This document shows positions 46,613 through 56,450 of a DNA stretch of 64,000 nucleotides, one piece after another. The translations under genes were made by a program, and so were the position numbers. The DNA is from Aquimarina sp. TRL1 (GTDB taxonomy: Bacteria > Bacteroidota > Bacteroidia > Flavobacteriales > Flavobacteriaceae), in NCBI RefSeq assembly GCF_013365535.1, contig NZ_CP053590.1, positions 2,656,501 through 2,720,500 on the forward strand, written 5' to 3'. Under the pieces are notes generated by a model. That model had not been told where the DNA came from and made no database searches. It saw only the letters and a list, made by a program, of their open reading frames with translations. Every line of letters starts with the position of its first letter. The first letter of the stretch is position 1.

Positions 46613-46830
46613 TGTAATACTGTTCAGGGATAACAATATAGTAAGTTGGTGTATTTTGAGTGTTTTTCGGGTTATGGATAATGAGTTTTTAGTTATAGGG
46701 ATCGTTTTAGTAATCATTCTGTCGGGTTCACCAAAAAAGATATGTTGATAAAAAGGGGGGACTCTTGTCCTGTTTTGTACACATAATATCTGTTAATTGT
46801 GTTGCTGTTTTTTGTTAATAAGAAAATACT

Positions 46831-47448
46831 TTAAAAATCACCTTTTTCTTTAAGTTGGATTTTTACTGTGATATATTGAATTCCTTTTATCTCTTTGACT
46901 TTGGAAATCCAACCGAATTTTCCTGCTTTTTTTGAGGCGCTATGTTGCTTCTCTGTAAGCATTGGATCATCAGATAAGAATACTTTTGGAGCCCATTGCC
47001 TGCCAAATTCTTTGGATATCGTGGTGAAATGGATATGAGCCCCTTCACGCCCTAAATAATCAGGAGCAGGTCTAATTGTTTTAAACTCAAAATTTCCGTT
47101 TTTATCGGTTTTTGCCCATCCCTGCAATCTCCATGTTGTTAGCTCAACATCGTTTTTTCCAAAATCAAACCCATTACCATCTCTGTGGTAAGAGTGCACG
47201 ATGATTCCTTCAGCGGGAGTAGTATCAGGATTATAGATCTTTCCCTTTATAATAAGAGGAATACCTTGTTCGTCTTTGGCAGCAATCCTACTGGCAGCAG
47301 GAATTTCTATAGGCTTTTTTTTATCGGCTTCGTTCCAGTGACGTAACCACCTTGGGTCTACCTGTCCCTGAATACTGAAACTAAGAGTAAAAGGTATGAT
47401 TAACCATATAGTTTTATAAACCTCGACCCATTTTCTCAATGTTTTCAT
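46831..47448 (-). CDS. Secreted intradiol ring-cleavage dioxygenase-like protein
   Basis: 205 residues from ATG at 47448; the upstream option at 47469 would be a TTG. Hydrophobic N-terminal signal ending in SIQGQ. The fold of intradiol dioxygenases is indicated by IIVHSYHRDG (possible Tyr ligand), FEFKTIRPAPDYLGR and EGAHIHFT with the paired iron-binding histidines. True enzymes are cytoplasmic and cleave catechols; this exported type is common in Bacteroidota and its substrate is unknown. No aromatic pathway genes are near. Confidence 0.8.
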   Translation of the reverse strand: MKTLRKWVEVYKTIWLIIPFTLSFSIQGQVDPRWLRHWNEADKKKPIEIPAASRIAAKDEQGIPLIIKGKIYNPDTTPAEGIIVHSYHRDGNGFDFGKNDVELTTWRLQGWAKTDKNGNFEFKTIRPAPDYLGREGAHIHFTTISKEFGRQWAPKVFLSDDPMLTEKQHSASKKAGKFGWISKVKEIKGIQYITVKIQLKEKGDF

Positions 47449-47540
47449 AAATGTAATGTTTTGCCTCAAAATTATTGTGAAGGAAAGTTTTTGTCAAGAT
47501 TATCAGTGAGGTTAAATGCTTTGTGGAGTGAAAAATAAGC

Positions 47541-48368
47541 TTACTGGAGTAGATGTTGCCAGTTAGCTCTGTAATGTCGGCTCAAACGAACGGTTTCGCC
47601 ATTGGAAAGCAAGGCATCGTAATCTCCGTTCTTTCTCGATACAAGTTCTTTGACTATATGTGTATTAATGATTGTAGAACGATTAACCCGCAAAAATGTC
47701 GAAGGATTTAAAAGAGTTTCGAAAACTTTCATTGTTCGAGTATCAAAATAACGATTGGTGCTCGTAGTAATAACAGTATATGGCTTGTCTGTTGAAATAG
47801 TTTCAATAGACTGGGAGCTTATAGCGATGGTTTTAAGCCCGGTTTTTACTTTGAAATTTTGGGAATAAATAAGATTAGATGTAGTTTTTGGAAGCTTCTT
47901 TTCTAAAAAAAATACCACAAAAGGAGCGATAAAATAATAGAGTATCAAAGCACTAAATTCATTGGATAAAGCATTAGTAAAGATGCGTGCAAAACGATGT
48001 GAAGGAGAGAAAACAAAATAACTTACCGATACAAAAAAAGAGGTGAAGATCAGAATGTGCAGCAAAGATAGGATGCTGCTTATTGCCAATCTGTAAAGAA
48101 CTAACCAGATATTGTTTTTGCAATGAAATAGTGTCAATATCCAAATTTCTAAAAATGTGAAGGGGACGAGAAAAAACCAAATACTGTTATAAAGTAAAGA
48201 ATCTGAGATGTAAAATCCAGTACCGTGAATTTGGCTAAATAAGTAATCTTGTAAAACAGACAGACCAATGATCAGGAAGAACAATCCGATCCAAAGCTTA
48301 CTTCGGTTAGGTTTTGAAAAAACTTCTGAAATTGGTCTTTGCATGATTATTTCATTGTTAGGAAACAT
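47541..48368 (-). CDS. Membrane-bound LytTR transcriptional regulator
   Basis: 275 residues. Four hydrophobic segments (about 26-175) followed by a LytTR DNA-binding domain (IETISTDKPYTVITTS, then NRYFDTRTMKVF, FLRVNRSTIINTHIVKEL and LSRHYRANW). It has no receiver domain, so the membrane part may sense a signal directly. ATG at 48368 is used; another ATG at 48344 is possible. It ends 92 nt before the dioxygenase-like start on the same strand, so one operon is possible. Confidence 0.85.
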   Translation of the reverse strand: MFPNNEIIMQRPISEVFSKPNRSKLWIGLFFLIIGLSVLQDYLFSQIHGTGFYISDSLLYNSIWFFLVPFTFLEIWILTLFHCKNNIWLVLYRLAISSILSLLHILIFTSFFVSVSYFVFSPSHRFARIFTNALSNEFSALILYYFIAPFVVFFLEKKLPKTTSNLIYSQNFKVKTGLKTIAISSQSIETISTDKPYTVITTSTNRYFDTRTMKVFETLLNPSTFLRVNRSTIINTHIVKELVSRKNGDYDALLSNGETVRLSRHYRANWQHLLQ

Positions 48369-48683
48369 CTCGAAATAGAGATGATCTTAGAACCAGCTAT
48401 TAAAATTACTGGTAAAACCAGACGATTTGATCTGTAAATATTGTAATAACATTCCCGGTTTAGATATCCAAAACTAATGAATTTTCTTTTTTTAGAAGCG
48501 ATAGATCATTGATGCTCCCGAAAAAGATACTTTAAAAATAAGAGGGATGAATAAGTTTTGATAATATAGTGTATTGTGTGTAGGTGTGAGATGTGTGGAA
48601 TTTGATAAACGCGAAGACCCTAGTTGTTTTATTGATATAGAACTATACAGGTTTGTACAGACCTGTATAGTTCGTTTTAAATA
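48369..48683. other. Intergenic region
   Basis: 315 nt between the leader-peptide gene and the membrane LytTR gene. Only the hairpin at 48640-48673 is notable. Confidence 0.5.
48640..48673. terminator. Hairpin terminator
   Basis: Perfect stem GAACTATACAGGT / ACCTGTATAGTTC with an 8-nt loop. It lies 10 nt downstream of the stop of the minus-strand peptide gene; on that strand it is followed by a short A/T run. Confidence 0.7.
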
Positions 48684-48887
48684 TTAATGAGCGGTACAAG
48701 CTGATGATTGTGGATGCTCACAGCAGTATAAATCCATACCGGTTAAACCTTCACAAAGTTCAAGAGAAGTACTGCCAATTCCTCCTCCAATTCGTAAATT
48801 ACCAGCAGCAGTTCCTCCAGTGATTGTTTGTTGTTCTTTTTTATTTAATTTTCTTGTTCCGATTAAGTTTAGAATGTTTTTTTTCAT
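48684..48887 (-). CDS. Double-glycine leader peptide, candidate secreted RiPP/bacteriocin-like precursor
   Basis: 67 residues. The leader (MKKNILNLIGTRKLNKKEQQ, then TITGG at 21-25) matches the Bacteroidota double-glycine type: 'KKN-I-x-L', an 'LNKKEQ' segment and GG. The core (about 42 residues) is rich in glycine and has four cysteines (LCEGL, DLYCCEH, SACTAH), able to form two disulphides or carry modifications. GG leaders are cut and exported by PCAT-type ABC transporters. No transporter, modifying enzyme or immunity gene is adjacent, so it is an orphan. A LytTR/LytS pair follows nearby; these systems often control such peptides. Confidence 0.75.
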   Translation of the reverse strand: MKKNILNLIGTRKLNKKEQQTITGGTAAGNLRIGGGIGSTSLELCEGLTGMDLYCCEHPQSSACTAH

Positions 48888-49374
48888 TTTGATTAGTTTT
48901 ATATTTATTTATGTAGCCATTTATAGACACCTACAGTTTGTGTCTTTTATTCTTCGCGAAAGAATGTTCTTGAGGTGTTGTTACACAGGTGTATTTTTTG
49001 TAATTATTAGATGTAGTATTAATGTCAGTGATTTAGTGTGCAGGTGCAATTACTGTTATTAAAAAGACTTGGTTTTTGTGTCATTTTATTTATTCGATAA
49101 TTGAGGTTGCTGCTTATTGTCTATAGCATTTTCTATATTCTTAAACTATGGTAGTTTATAAAAAAGAAATCGGGAGGTGGAATGATTGTCTTTGTGTTCA
49201 AGAAAATACCTTTGCTGAAATATCTTGGGGTAGTATCCATATGAATAGTACAATTTTTGTTATCTAATGTTTTGATTTACAAAGACAAAAATAAAAGAAG
49301 AATTTCTGAGACAATGGATAGATGTATAGTCGTAGATAAATACTTGATAAGCGTAGAAAGATAGCTTATAATAG
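48888..49374. other. Intergenic region
   Basis: 487 nt upstream of the leader-peptide gene and downstream of the LytTR response regulator. No ORF or RNA structure that I can support; it should contain the peptide gene's promoter. Confidence 0.4.
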
Positions 49375-50118
49375 TTAGATATGGAGGTTAATTAAGTCAG
49401 AAAGCATGTTTCTGTTTCGAACGGATACCTTTATACTTTCGTTATTACTAAGTATAAGTGTCTCTCTTTTATGGATTCGGGTAATATGAGCGATATTAAC
49501 TAATGTAGAACGATTAGCCTTAAAGAACTGTCTTCCTTCCAAAAGCTCTTCATAATATTTTAAAGGTTTGGAGGTGAGGTGTTTTTTGTTACTAAAGACA
49601 ATTGAACAATAACTGCCCTCGGCTTTACAGGCAACAATATCTTTTATTGGGACAAAAAGATTTTCATCCCCTAGATTAATGATGATTCTTGGGTTTTCTT
49701 TATCAAGAAAAGCATGTAACAGTTTTTTCTTTTTATTGATTGTTGCAGGAGGGAGCACTTTTTTAAATTTTTCTATAATAGGGGATAGCTTTTCTGCAGT
49801 TATAGGTTTTAATATATAATTAAAAGCACAGTATTCAAAAGCTTTCTGGTAGAAGGTGTCGTGGGCGGTTGTAAAAATAATTTCGAAATCAGTATATGAA
49901 GTACGTTCTATTACTTCAAATGATACCCCATCTGATAAATAAATATCTAAAAAAATAAGATCAGGTCGATAGGTTTCAATTGCGGATAAGGCTCCCGAAA
50001 TACTAGTTTCAATGGTTAAAACTCGAATTTCAGGAAAAGCATCATTAAGGACGCTTTTCAGATAATTACTGGAGCATTCTTGATCTTCGACAATTATAGA
50101 TGTAATAATACTGTTCAA
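49375..50118 (-). CDS. LytTR-family response regulator
   Basis: 247 residues. Receiver domain (IIVEDQECSSNYLKSVL; phosphate-accepting Asp in PDLIFLDIYLSDG, about residue 56) and LytTR DNA-binding domain (FVPIKDIVACKAEGSYCSIV, QFFKANRSTLVNIAHI). The start is a TTG at 50118, since an in-frame stop directly precedes it and no ATG fits. It is divergent from the LytS-like kinase gene with only 42 nt between, so the two probably share a control region and form a two-component pair. Confidence 0.88.
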   Translation of the reverse strand: MNSIITSIIVEDQECSSNYLKSVLNDAFPEIRVLTIETSISGALSAIETYRPDLIFLDIYLSDGVSFEVIERTSYTDFEIIFTTAHDTFYQKAFEYCAFNYILKPITAEKLSPIIEKFKKVLPPATINKKKKLLHAFLDKENPRIIINLGDENLFVPIKDIVACKAEGSYCSIVFSNKKHLTSKPLKYYEELLEGRQFFKANRSTLVNIAHITRIHKRETLILSNNESIKVSVRNRNMLSDLINLHI

Positions 50119-50160
50119 TTATTCTGATTATTTTTGAGATAAATATAATGTTTTCACATA

Positions 50161-52059
50161 ATGATTAGAAAAAATCTATTAATAAGCGTTTTGTTAGTTG
50201 TTCTTTTTTTTTCGAAAAACAGTTTCTGCCAGAAAAAATATACACAACAGGAATTGGATACAATGACATTAAAACGACCTTTTGAAGCTGCAAAATTTAA
50301 TCATTTTGAAAAGGCATTAAAATCCGATACGACCTTAATTGGATGGACATATTTTTATACGAGAAAAGCATATTTTTATCAAATAAACAGACGGCATGAT
50401 TCTACTTTGTATTATGCGAATAAAGCCATAATGGTTTATGAGAAATTAAAGACGCCTCCTAAATCAGAAATTAACTATGCTATCATCTCTTACTACATAA
50501 AAGGCGTAATGCTGAATAAGAAAAAAGAGTACAGCGCATCCACAAGGAACCTGATTAATGCATTAAAAATTGTAGATGTGTATAATCCAGCTCATAATTA
50601 CAAAGGCTATATCGCTTATTTGATCGCATCAAATCAGCATTTACTGGGAGATGCTAAACTAAGATATAAATACGCAAGAATAGCGTTGGAGGATACGACC
50701 TTTAAAAAGTTGTCCAAAGATTATGGAGGGGGGTATCAGTTTTTGGCTTTTACAAAAGAAGATGCAAAAGAGTATGATTCTGCAGTTTACTATCATCGTC
50801 AGGCACTTTCTTTTGTGAAAAAAATAAATAATACCAGAAGCATCATTGCGAGTCACAATAATTTAGGACACTTATTTCTTCTCAAAGAAAATAAAGACTC
50901 GGTTAGATATCACTTTAATAGAGCAAATGAATTGCTGAAGCAATTCGGACTAGATAGTCTCGAAGAGGGAACTGTATATCAAGATAAGTTTGTAAAAGCT
51001 AATATGGCTTATTTGGATATTCTCGAAGGAAATTTTGTAGAGGCAGAAATGAAATTAAATGAAGTTTTAAAAAGTTTGGAAAGCAAGAAAATAGATAATT
51101 ATACCAAAGAATTGAAAAATACGTGTTATGACTATTTGATTGAATGCTATTATAAAAAAAAGGATTTTAAAAGCATCATAGCAGTATCTGACAAAAAAGA
51201 TGAACTTCTCAAAGCTTATGAAAATGAATTTGTAGCAGGAAAGTTACAAGAATTGGAAACGATTTATGATGTAGAGAAAAAGAAAAAAAGAATAGCAGTA
51301 CTTTCTGAAAAGAATAAAGAACAGGAAATTATCGTTAGTCAGCAAAAAATTATTATTGGGGTTATAGGAGGATCTTTTATCCTTTTATGCCTGACAGGAT
51401 ACTTGTACATACGAGAACGAAGACTGAAAACAAATTATGAAAAAATATTGTTAGAGCATAAGTTATTGCGTTCACAAATGAATCCTCATTTTTTATTTAA
51501 TGCATTGAGTACTTTGTGTAACATGATCCGGGAGCAATCAAAAGACAGTATTCCTTATATCAATAAATTATCACAGTTATTACGAATGATTTTAAAAAAC
51601 TCCAGGCAGGATTTTATCACTCTTGAAGAAGAAAAACAACTGTTGCAGGATTATCTGGACCTGGAATCAAATTTTAAAAATAATTTTGCTTTTGAGTTGA
51701 AGATATCTGAAGAATTAGATGAAGAAATGACCTGTATTCCACCTATGTTAGTACAGCCATTTGTAGAGAATGCCATTCAACATGGGATCTCAGGATTATC
51801 AAAAAAAGGAGTAATTCATGTTCATATAAAAAAAGCAGAAAAAGAAGAAACACTGCATTGTATCATAAAAGATAATGGAAAAGGATATTATTCTTCTAAA
51901 AAGAATTCTAAAGAAACTTCTTTTTCTGAAGCTATTGTAAAAGAACGCTTAGCGGTTTTTAAAAAAGAATTTAATACCAATTGTAGATTTGAAGTATTGT
52001 TGGGAAATGAAACAGGGACAGAAATTCACTTATTTATGCCTTTTGTAATGGATGAATAA
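50161..52059 (+). CDS. LytS-type sensor histidine kinase with TPR sensor region
   Basis: 632 residues. Signal peptide (about 1-23), TPR-like helical repeats in the periplasmic half (YYHRQALSFVKKINNTRSII, then ASHNNLGHLFLLKEN), a coiled coil, one membrane segment (about 397-418) and a cytoplasmic His_kinase domain with LLRSQMNPHFLFNALSTL (phospho-acceptor His) and an ATPase part (FVENAIQHGIS, IIKDNGKGY). In this family the periplasmic TPR region senses the signal. The divergent LytTR regulator is the probable partner. Confidence 0.9.
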   Translation: MIRKNLLISVLLVVLFFSKNSFCQKKYTQQELDTMTLKRPFEAAKFNHFEKALKSDTTLIGWTYFYTRKAYFYQINRRHDSTLYYANKAIMVYEKLKTPPKSEINYAIISYYIKGVMLNKKKEYSASTRNLINALKIVDVYNPAHNYKGYIAYLIASNQHLLGDAKLRYKYARIALEDTTFKKLSKDYGGGYQFLAFTKEDAKEYDSAVYYHRQALSFVKKINNTRSIIASHNNLGHLFLLKENKDSVRYHFNRANELLKQFGLDSLEEGTVYQDKFVKANMAYLDILEGNFVEAEMKLNEVLKSLESKKIDNYTKELKNTCYDYLIECYYKKKDFKSIIAVSDKKDELLKAYENEFVAGKLQELETIYDVEKKKKRIAVLSEKNKEQEIIVSQQKIIIGVIGGSFILLCLTGYLYIRERRLKTNYEKILLEHKLLRSQMNPHFLFNALSTLCNMIREQSKDSIPYINKLSQLLRMILKNSRQDFITLEEEKQLLQDYLDLESNFKNNFAFELKISEELDEEMTCIPPMLVQPFVENAIQHGISGLSKKGVIHVHIKKAEKEETLHCIIKDNGKGYYSSKKNSKETSFSEAIVKERLAVFKKEFNTNCRFEVLLGNETGTEIHLFMPFVMDE

Positions 52060-52278
52060 ATGAATGTTTTAAATAGTGAGAGCAGGGGTAATTGATAAGG
52101 AAGCTAAGGGCTTATGTATTGTGATAGGTTTTTGTTCCGGATTTCCGGGTGATTTATAAGGTGATGAATGGAGTAAGTTGTTGTTACATAGGTTTTAAAG
52201 AATGTGTGTTGCGTTGTTTGTTTGGTTGGATACAGCGTATTTATTACTACATTTGTAGTTATTAGATTTTGGAATTAT

Positions 52279-52800
52279 ATGGGGACAAAAAAGGAAAAAA
52301 TTAAAGAATTGGTTATTGAATTATATCAGGAACATTATGGTATAGATCAATCGGAGAGTGATATTCTTTCTACAGATCCCAATGGTTTTGATAGGTCACC
52401 AGAACAATTTTATGAAGCAATTGAGAATACTTTTTCAGTACAGGCAGATTATGATGAAAACCCATATTATGGAGGATTAGGAGGAACTATTACCGAATTA
52501 ATTGCTTTTTTGGAAACCCACGGAACTATTCCTGGTGAAATAAATGGACAAAATGAATTTATTCATGCCTTTTTCGAGAATTTTCATCTGAATTGTAAGA
52601 AGCTGGATGCACATCATGTTAATGCATATTTCGATATGTATGGAATGATGGAAAGTAATAGAAAGGAAAAAGAGATAAAGAAAAAATTCAGAATAGCGTT
52701 AAAAACCAATAACTGGGAAGATCTACTCTCTATTGGAAAACAGTATTCAGGACCGTTTGATATTACAGGGCTTACAACTATTGCAGAATTAATTGATTAA
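52279..52800 (+). CDS. Hypothetical acidic cytoplasmic protein
   Basis: 173 residues from ATG at 52279 (MGTKKEKIKEL); the upstream frame begins with hydrophobic, cysteine-rich residues unlike protein and is ignored. It is acidic and helical with no signal peptide or membrane segment. The central stretch YDENPYYGGLGGTITELIAF may be a fold motif. No family is recognised. It follows the LytS-like kinase by 219 nt on the same strand. Confidence 0.6.
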   Translation: MGTKKEKIKELVIELYQEHYGIDQSESDILSTDPNGFDRSPEQFYEAIENTFSVQADYDENPYYGGLGGTITELIAFLETHGTIPGEINGQNEFIHAFFENFHLNCKKLDAHHVNAYFDMYGMMESNRKEKEIKKKFRIALKTNNWEDLLSIGKQYSGPFDITGLTTIAELID

Positions 52801-53282
52801 ATCTCCTTGTGATACCATGCTCTAAATGAATTTTATAGCGTAATATTACCATTTTTTTACAAATACAATCAAACCCCTTGGTATATGAACTACCTAAAAG
52901 AGATATGTAGGTAAGTAATATAATGACAAAGGAAATTTTGCTTTTCTCTAAGATGAAAAAGATGATGCCTCTGTCTACTTAGCATAAAACCACTTTTATC
53001 AGTGATGTGGTGCAGTGTAGTGTGCTAATACTTAGTTAAATTATCATAAAAACACATAAAAAATAAAGTTTAGATCGATTGTTTGTTGGTTTCATATTTG
53101 TGTTTTTTTTGTGGTTACTGTGACTGTGTGGTAGTTTTTTTTTGTGTTTGTGTGTTAGTTTTAAATAATAAAGGTTTTTAAATGGGTTAACTGTTAGTGT
53201 GTGTTGAGGTGTGAATGTCGAATGACTTTTTCATAATTTCGCCAGAATTTTTTTGAACCCTCTATTTTAAAATCTTTATTTT
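52801..53282. other. Intergenic region
   Basis: 482 nt, with a T/G-rich stretch (53085-53165, repeated tgtgtttttt / gtgtgttag phrases) that is unlike its neighbours. No ORF; probably the promoter region of the lipoprotein gene. Confidence 0.35.
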
Positions 53283-54965
53283 ATGAAAAAAAATACATTT
53301 ATACTTTTATGTGCCTTTATTTCGATGTTAGGGTACATTTCTTGTTCTGGTGATGATGGAGAGCAAGAAATACGATTAAGTAATGAGAATACCATTCTCT
53401 CTTTTTTGCTAACTGTTAATGAGGAAAACTTCCCATTATCATTTGAAAACGGAGAAGCCTCCCTTTTAGTACCAGCACTTACTGATATTACAAATTTAAC
53501 CCCATCTATTCGAATATCGGATAAGGCAAAGATTAAACCTGCTTTAGGAACTCCTCAGGATTTTACAAAACCAGTAACATATACGGTGACGGCAGAAAAT
53601 GGTGATGTCAAAAAATTTACGGTTCGTATTTCTGTAGAGAAACCCAGTGCGGACAATAGTATTACATCATTTGAGTTTATCAATTTACCGGAAAACACCA
53701 CTACTAATAAATTTGAGTTGTTAGAGAACGATCTTCCGAACACAGATGTTTTATCAATTAAAGTACCCTATTTATCTCCAATAAATGCGCTAAAGACCCG
53801 AATTGTTATTAGTGAACATGCTGTTATTGAACCAGCCTCAGGGAAGATATTAGATTATACAAAGCCTGTTGTTTATACTGTTACTGCACAAAATGGAGAT
53901 ATTAAAAAATATATAGTAAAGGTAGATGGAAACCTGGATCAGGTGAAATTTAAAGAAGGACTCGTTGATGCTTTTAAAAATAAAAAACCAGGAGATCTTA
54001 TCACTTTTAATGTCAGTGAAGCACATCAAATAAAAGATCGTATTCACGTATACCTTACGGATCTTCTTACACAATCAAAAATAACTATCCCTGTACAAGA
54101 TGTTCAGGAAATTGATGAAGATACTCATACGATCACTACCAAGCTACCAGCTACTTATATAAATAGTGATTATCGATTAGAAATATCGATCGAAGACGGT
54201 AATAATGATGTTAGCGAGATATTTCGACTAGATAAGGGAATACCAAATTTTGTACAAGTGGAACCAGTAGATATGAATGGAAATTTTTCTACCATAGAAA
54301 AGTTGTTCTCTACTCATAGTACTAATTTTACTAAATGTGGTGATATAAGAAGCAAGTTTATAGCCAAAATGTATATAGACATCTCTAAGCGCATTTCTCA
54401 TAATTTTTATTTGAGACAAAATGGGAAAGATTTTGTAGTTTATCCACAGTTTTATGAAACATGGAATGAAGAATCCTCTACAGTTGAAATAGACATTGTT
54501 TGTGATATGTTACAAGATGGAGCCGTTTCAGGGACTAATTATACATTTATTATAGAAACACCAGATGATGGAGTAAAACATGAATTTCCATTTGTCAACC
54601 ATCAGGGAAATTCGATAGAAGTTATCCCTCTGGAGCCTCTTGTTATTCAGGGTATTGATAAAGAGGTTTATACCAGGGGAGACGAAATTTCTATGACGAT
54701 AAGTGGCGATCTACATATAAATACAACATCAAGTAATCTGGTTTCTAAAGAGAATGAATTATCAGTGTCATTTTTTAAAATTGAAGGTGAAGGTGATCAG
54801 GAAGAGGTTAAAGAAAGATATGAAACGACAATTTCTTCTATAGAAAATGCAAGTTTTAGAATACCGGATAATATTCCTGTTGGAACATACGGTATTCATT
54901 TAATATTTACGGATAATATAGGGAATAAAAGTTTTAAATCACTTGCTGATATTGTTATAGAGTAA
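53283..54965 (+). CDS. Lipoprotein with two DUF5018-like domains
   Basis: 560 residues. Signal peptide with Cys21 (GYISC). Two similar beta-sandwich repeats, each ending PVTYTVTAENGDVKKFTV or VVYTVTAQNGDIKKYIVKV, are the DUF5018/Ig-like domains often found on Bacteroidota surface lipoproteins. The C-terminal ~330 residues are further beta domains of unknown type. The product is probably on the cell surface; its ligand is not evident. The gene stands alone. Confidence 0.8.
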   Translation: MKKNTFILLCAFISMLGYISCSGDDGEQEIRLSNENTILSFLLTVNEENFPLSFENGEASLLVPALTDITNLTPSIRISDKAKIKPALGTPQDFTKPVTYTVTAENGDVKKFTVRISVEKPSADNSITSFEFINLPENTTTNKFELLENDLPNTDVLSIKVPYLSPINALKTRIVISEHAVIEPASGKILDYTKPVVYTVTAQNGDIKKYIVKVDGNLDQVKFKEGLVDAFKNKKPGDLITFNVSEAHQIKDRIHVYLTDLLTQSKITIPVQDVQEIDEDTHTITTKLPATYINSDYRLEISIEDGNNDVSEIFRLDKGIPNFVQVEPVDMNGNFSTIEKLFSTHSTNFTKCGDIRSKFIAKMYIDISKRISHNFYLRQNGKDFVVYPQFYETWNEESSTVEIDIVCDMLQDGAVSGTNYTFIIETPDDGVKHEFPFVNHQGNSIEVIPLEPLVIQGIDKEVYTRGDEISMTISGDLHINTTSSNLVSKENELSVSFFKIEGEGDQEEVKERYETTISSIENASFRIPDNIPVGTYGIHLIFTDNIGNKSFKSLADIVIE

Positions 54966-55096
54966 ACAATTTCCAGAATCATTTATCCATGATTATCAAG
55001 TTCGGTTATAGATAATGCTTTTTGAAATATAAATAGTTGATTCGTATATAACTACTCTGGGATAAAATAAATGAATCTTGTATTAGAAAATAGAAT

Positions 55097-55131
55097 AAAA
55101 GCAACATCAAAATGACAGATGTTGCTTTTTG
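55097..55131. terminator. Bidirectional hairpin terminator
   Basis: AAAAGCAACATC / GATGTTGCTTTTT with a 9-nt loop, flanked by A and T runs. It lies between the lipoprotein gene and the convergent small gene at 55248 and can serve both. Confidence 0.75.
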
Positions 55132-55247
55132 TTTTCAAAAAAATAATTGACTTTCCAATAGTTTTCTAAATAAAACTACTTGTTCTCTTAAATAAAAAAA
55201 CAGAAAGATTATTTATCTCGAATTCCTGAAGAAATAAAATAAATCCT

Positions 55248-55574
55248 TTATAGTATTTTGAAAGATGTTATTTTACCTTCTTTTACAAGAGAAGAAAGAG
55301 CTTCTTCAGTTACTGCAAGTGCTTCTTTATGTAGGTCATTAGTTAAGAAGTCATTGTTCACATTTTGATCTCTCTTAAAAACGAAGTTTAACCCGGTAGG
55401 AGTCACGGTTATTTCCTGTAAAATAAAATTTCTATTTTCTATTTTACTATTAATATATGCAGTTAGTGGTCCGATTACAGTGCTTGCTATATATATTCCT
55501 GCATATACTATTGCTGCAGCGATTACAGTTTCTAAAATATCGTTGTCAAGTTCTTTTTTTAACGTGTTTTTCAT
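55248..55574 (-). CDS. Small hypothetical protein with a hydrophobic helix
   Basis: 108 residues. One hydrophobic stretch (about 15-40, VIAAAIVYAGIYIASTVIGP) preceded by acidic residues, then a soluble mixed domain. The start MKNTLKKELDNDI is not a classic signal peptide, so an inner-membrane anchor or a peptide exported with an unusual leader is possible. No family is recognised and no neighbours on this strand give context. Confidence 0.55.
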   Translation of the reverse strand: MKNTLKKELDNDILETVIAAAIVYAGIYIASTVIGPLTAYINSKIENRNFILQEITVTPTGLNFVFKRDQNVNNDFLTNDLHKEALAVTEEALSSLVKEGKITSFKIL

Positions 55575-56450
55575 AGGATAATAAATTTTGTTAGTATTTA
55601 TATTGAGGGTTTTATACCCTGTGTTTTTTAAAATTAAGGTGTTTTTTTTCTATAAATATTTCATTCTATTGCACCGGTTTATCCCTATTTTTTTGATAAT
55701 AAACTTGTTTTTGTGCTGTGTGTTTACAATAAAAAAGGAAGGTTTTAAAATTTTGTAATAAGAAGAGAATACCGGGTTTTATGGAGTGCTGTGATTAAGA
55801 TATTCGGGTTGCGGTATAATACATGTATATTTTAATTCTTGGGGCTAAGATTTATGTTCTAAAAAATGTTCCTGTGTTTGTGTTGAGCTTGTTTACGTTC
55901 TTTTATTTTTTGTAGAGGTTTCTTAATACACGAATAAAAATTCAAAAAAACGAAACTTTATTATGTAGTGTTTTGAATTTTGTATAGAATACTTTATCAA
56001 TTATTTAAGAGGGGTAGTGAAAAAAAAACGGAGGAAACTCCTCTGTTTTTGGGGTTCAAAACCACCTCTTTTTTAAAAGCAAAAGATGTACTTTCGTTAT
56101 AGTGTTAGCAACCGTAACCTGTTCATATATACATGTTTTTTTTAAAGATAGGAAGATGATTTGGTATTGTGCTTATGATTGTATTGGCTTCTTTTTTTTA
56201 GGAAAATGAAGAAGAATGGAGTGAGTAAAGACTGTATATAATAATAGTTGAATGGTTATTTTAGTAGATAGGGGTAAGGGCTAAATGTTCTGAAGTAAGA
56301 ATCAAAATTAATATTCATTTACTGAATAAAGCATCTTGTAGTTCTAGGGGAGAAGTTTTTATATGGTTGTTATCAGTTTACAAAATTGATCAAAGACAAC
56401 CCAGAACATGTAGTTTTCTGGAAATACTAACTATAAAACAATTTTCAAAA
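55575..56450. other. Long intergenic region
   Basis: 876 nt upstream of the repeat-protein gene. A weak hairpin (AAACGGAGG AAA CTCCTCTGTTT, about 56026-56051) is followed by a T/G run. I see no ORF of note; possible leader or promoter sequence for the repeat protein. Confidence 0.35.

Noticed and set aside
46772..46782. TTTTGTAC and similar sites at 31352 and 41555 as further repressor operators
   Set aside because: Single half-sites in AT-rich DNA with no partner half; expected by chance.
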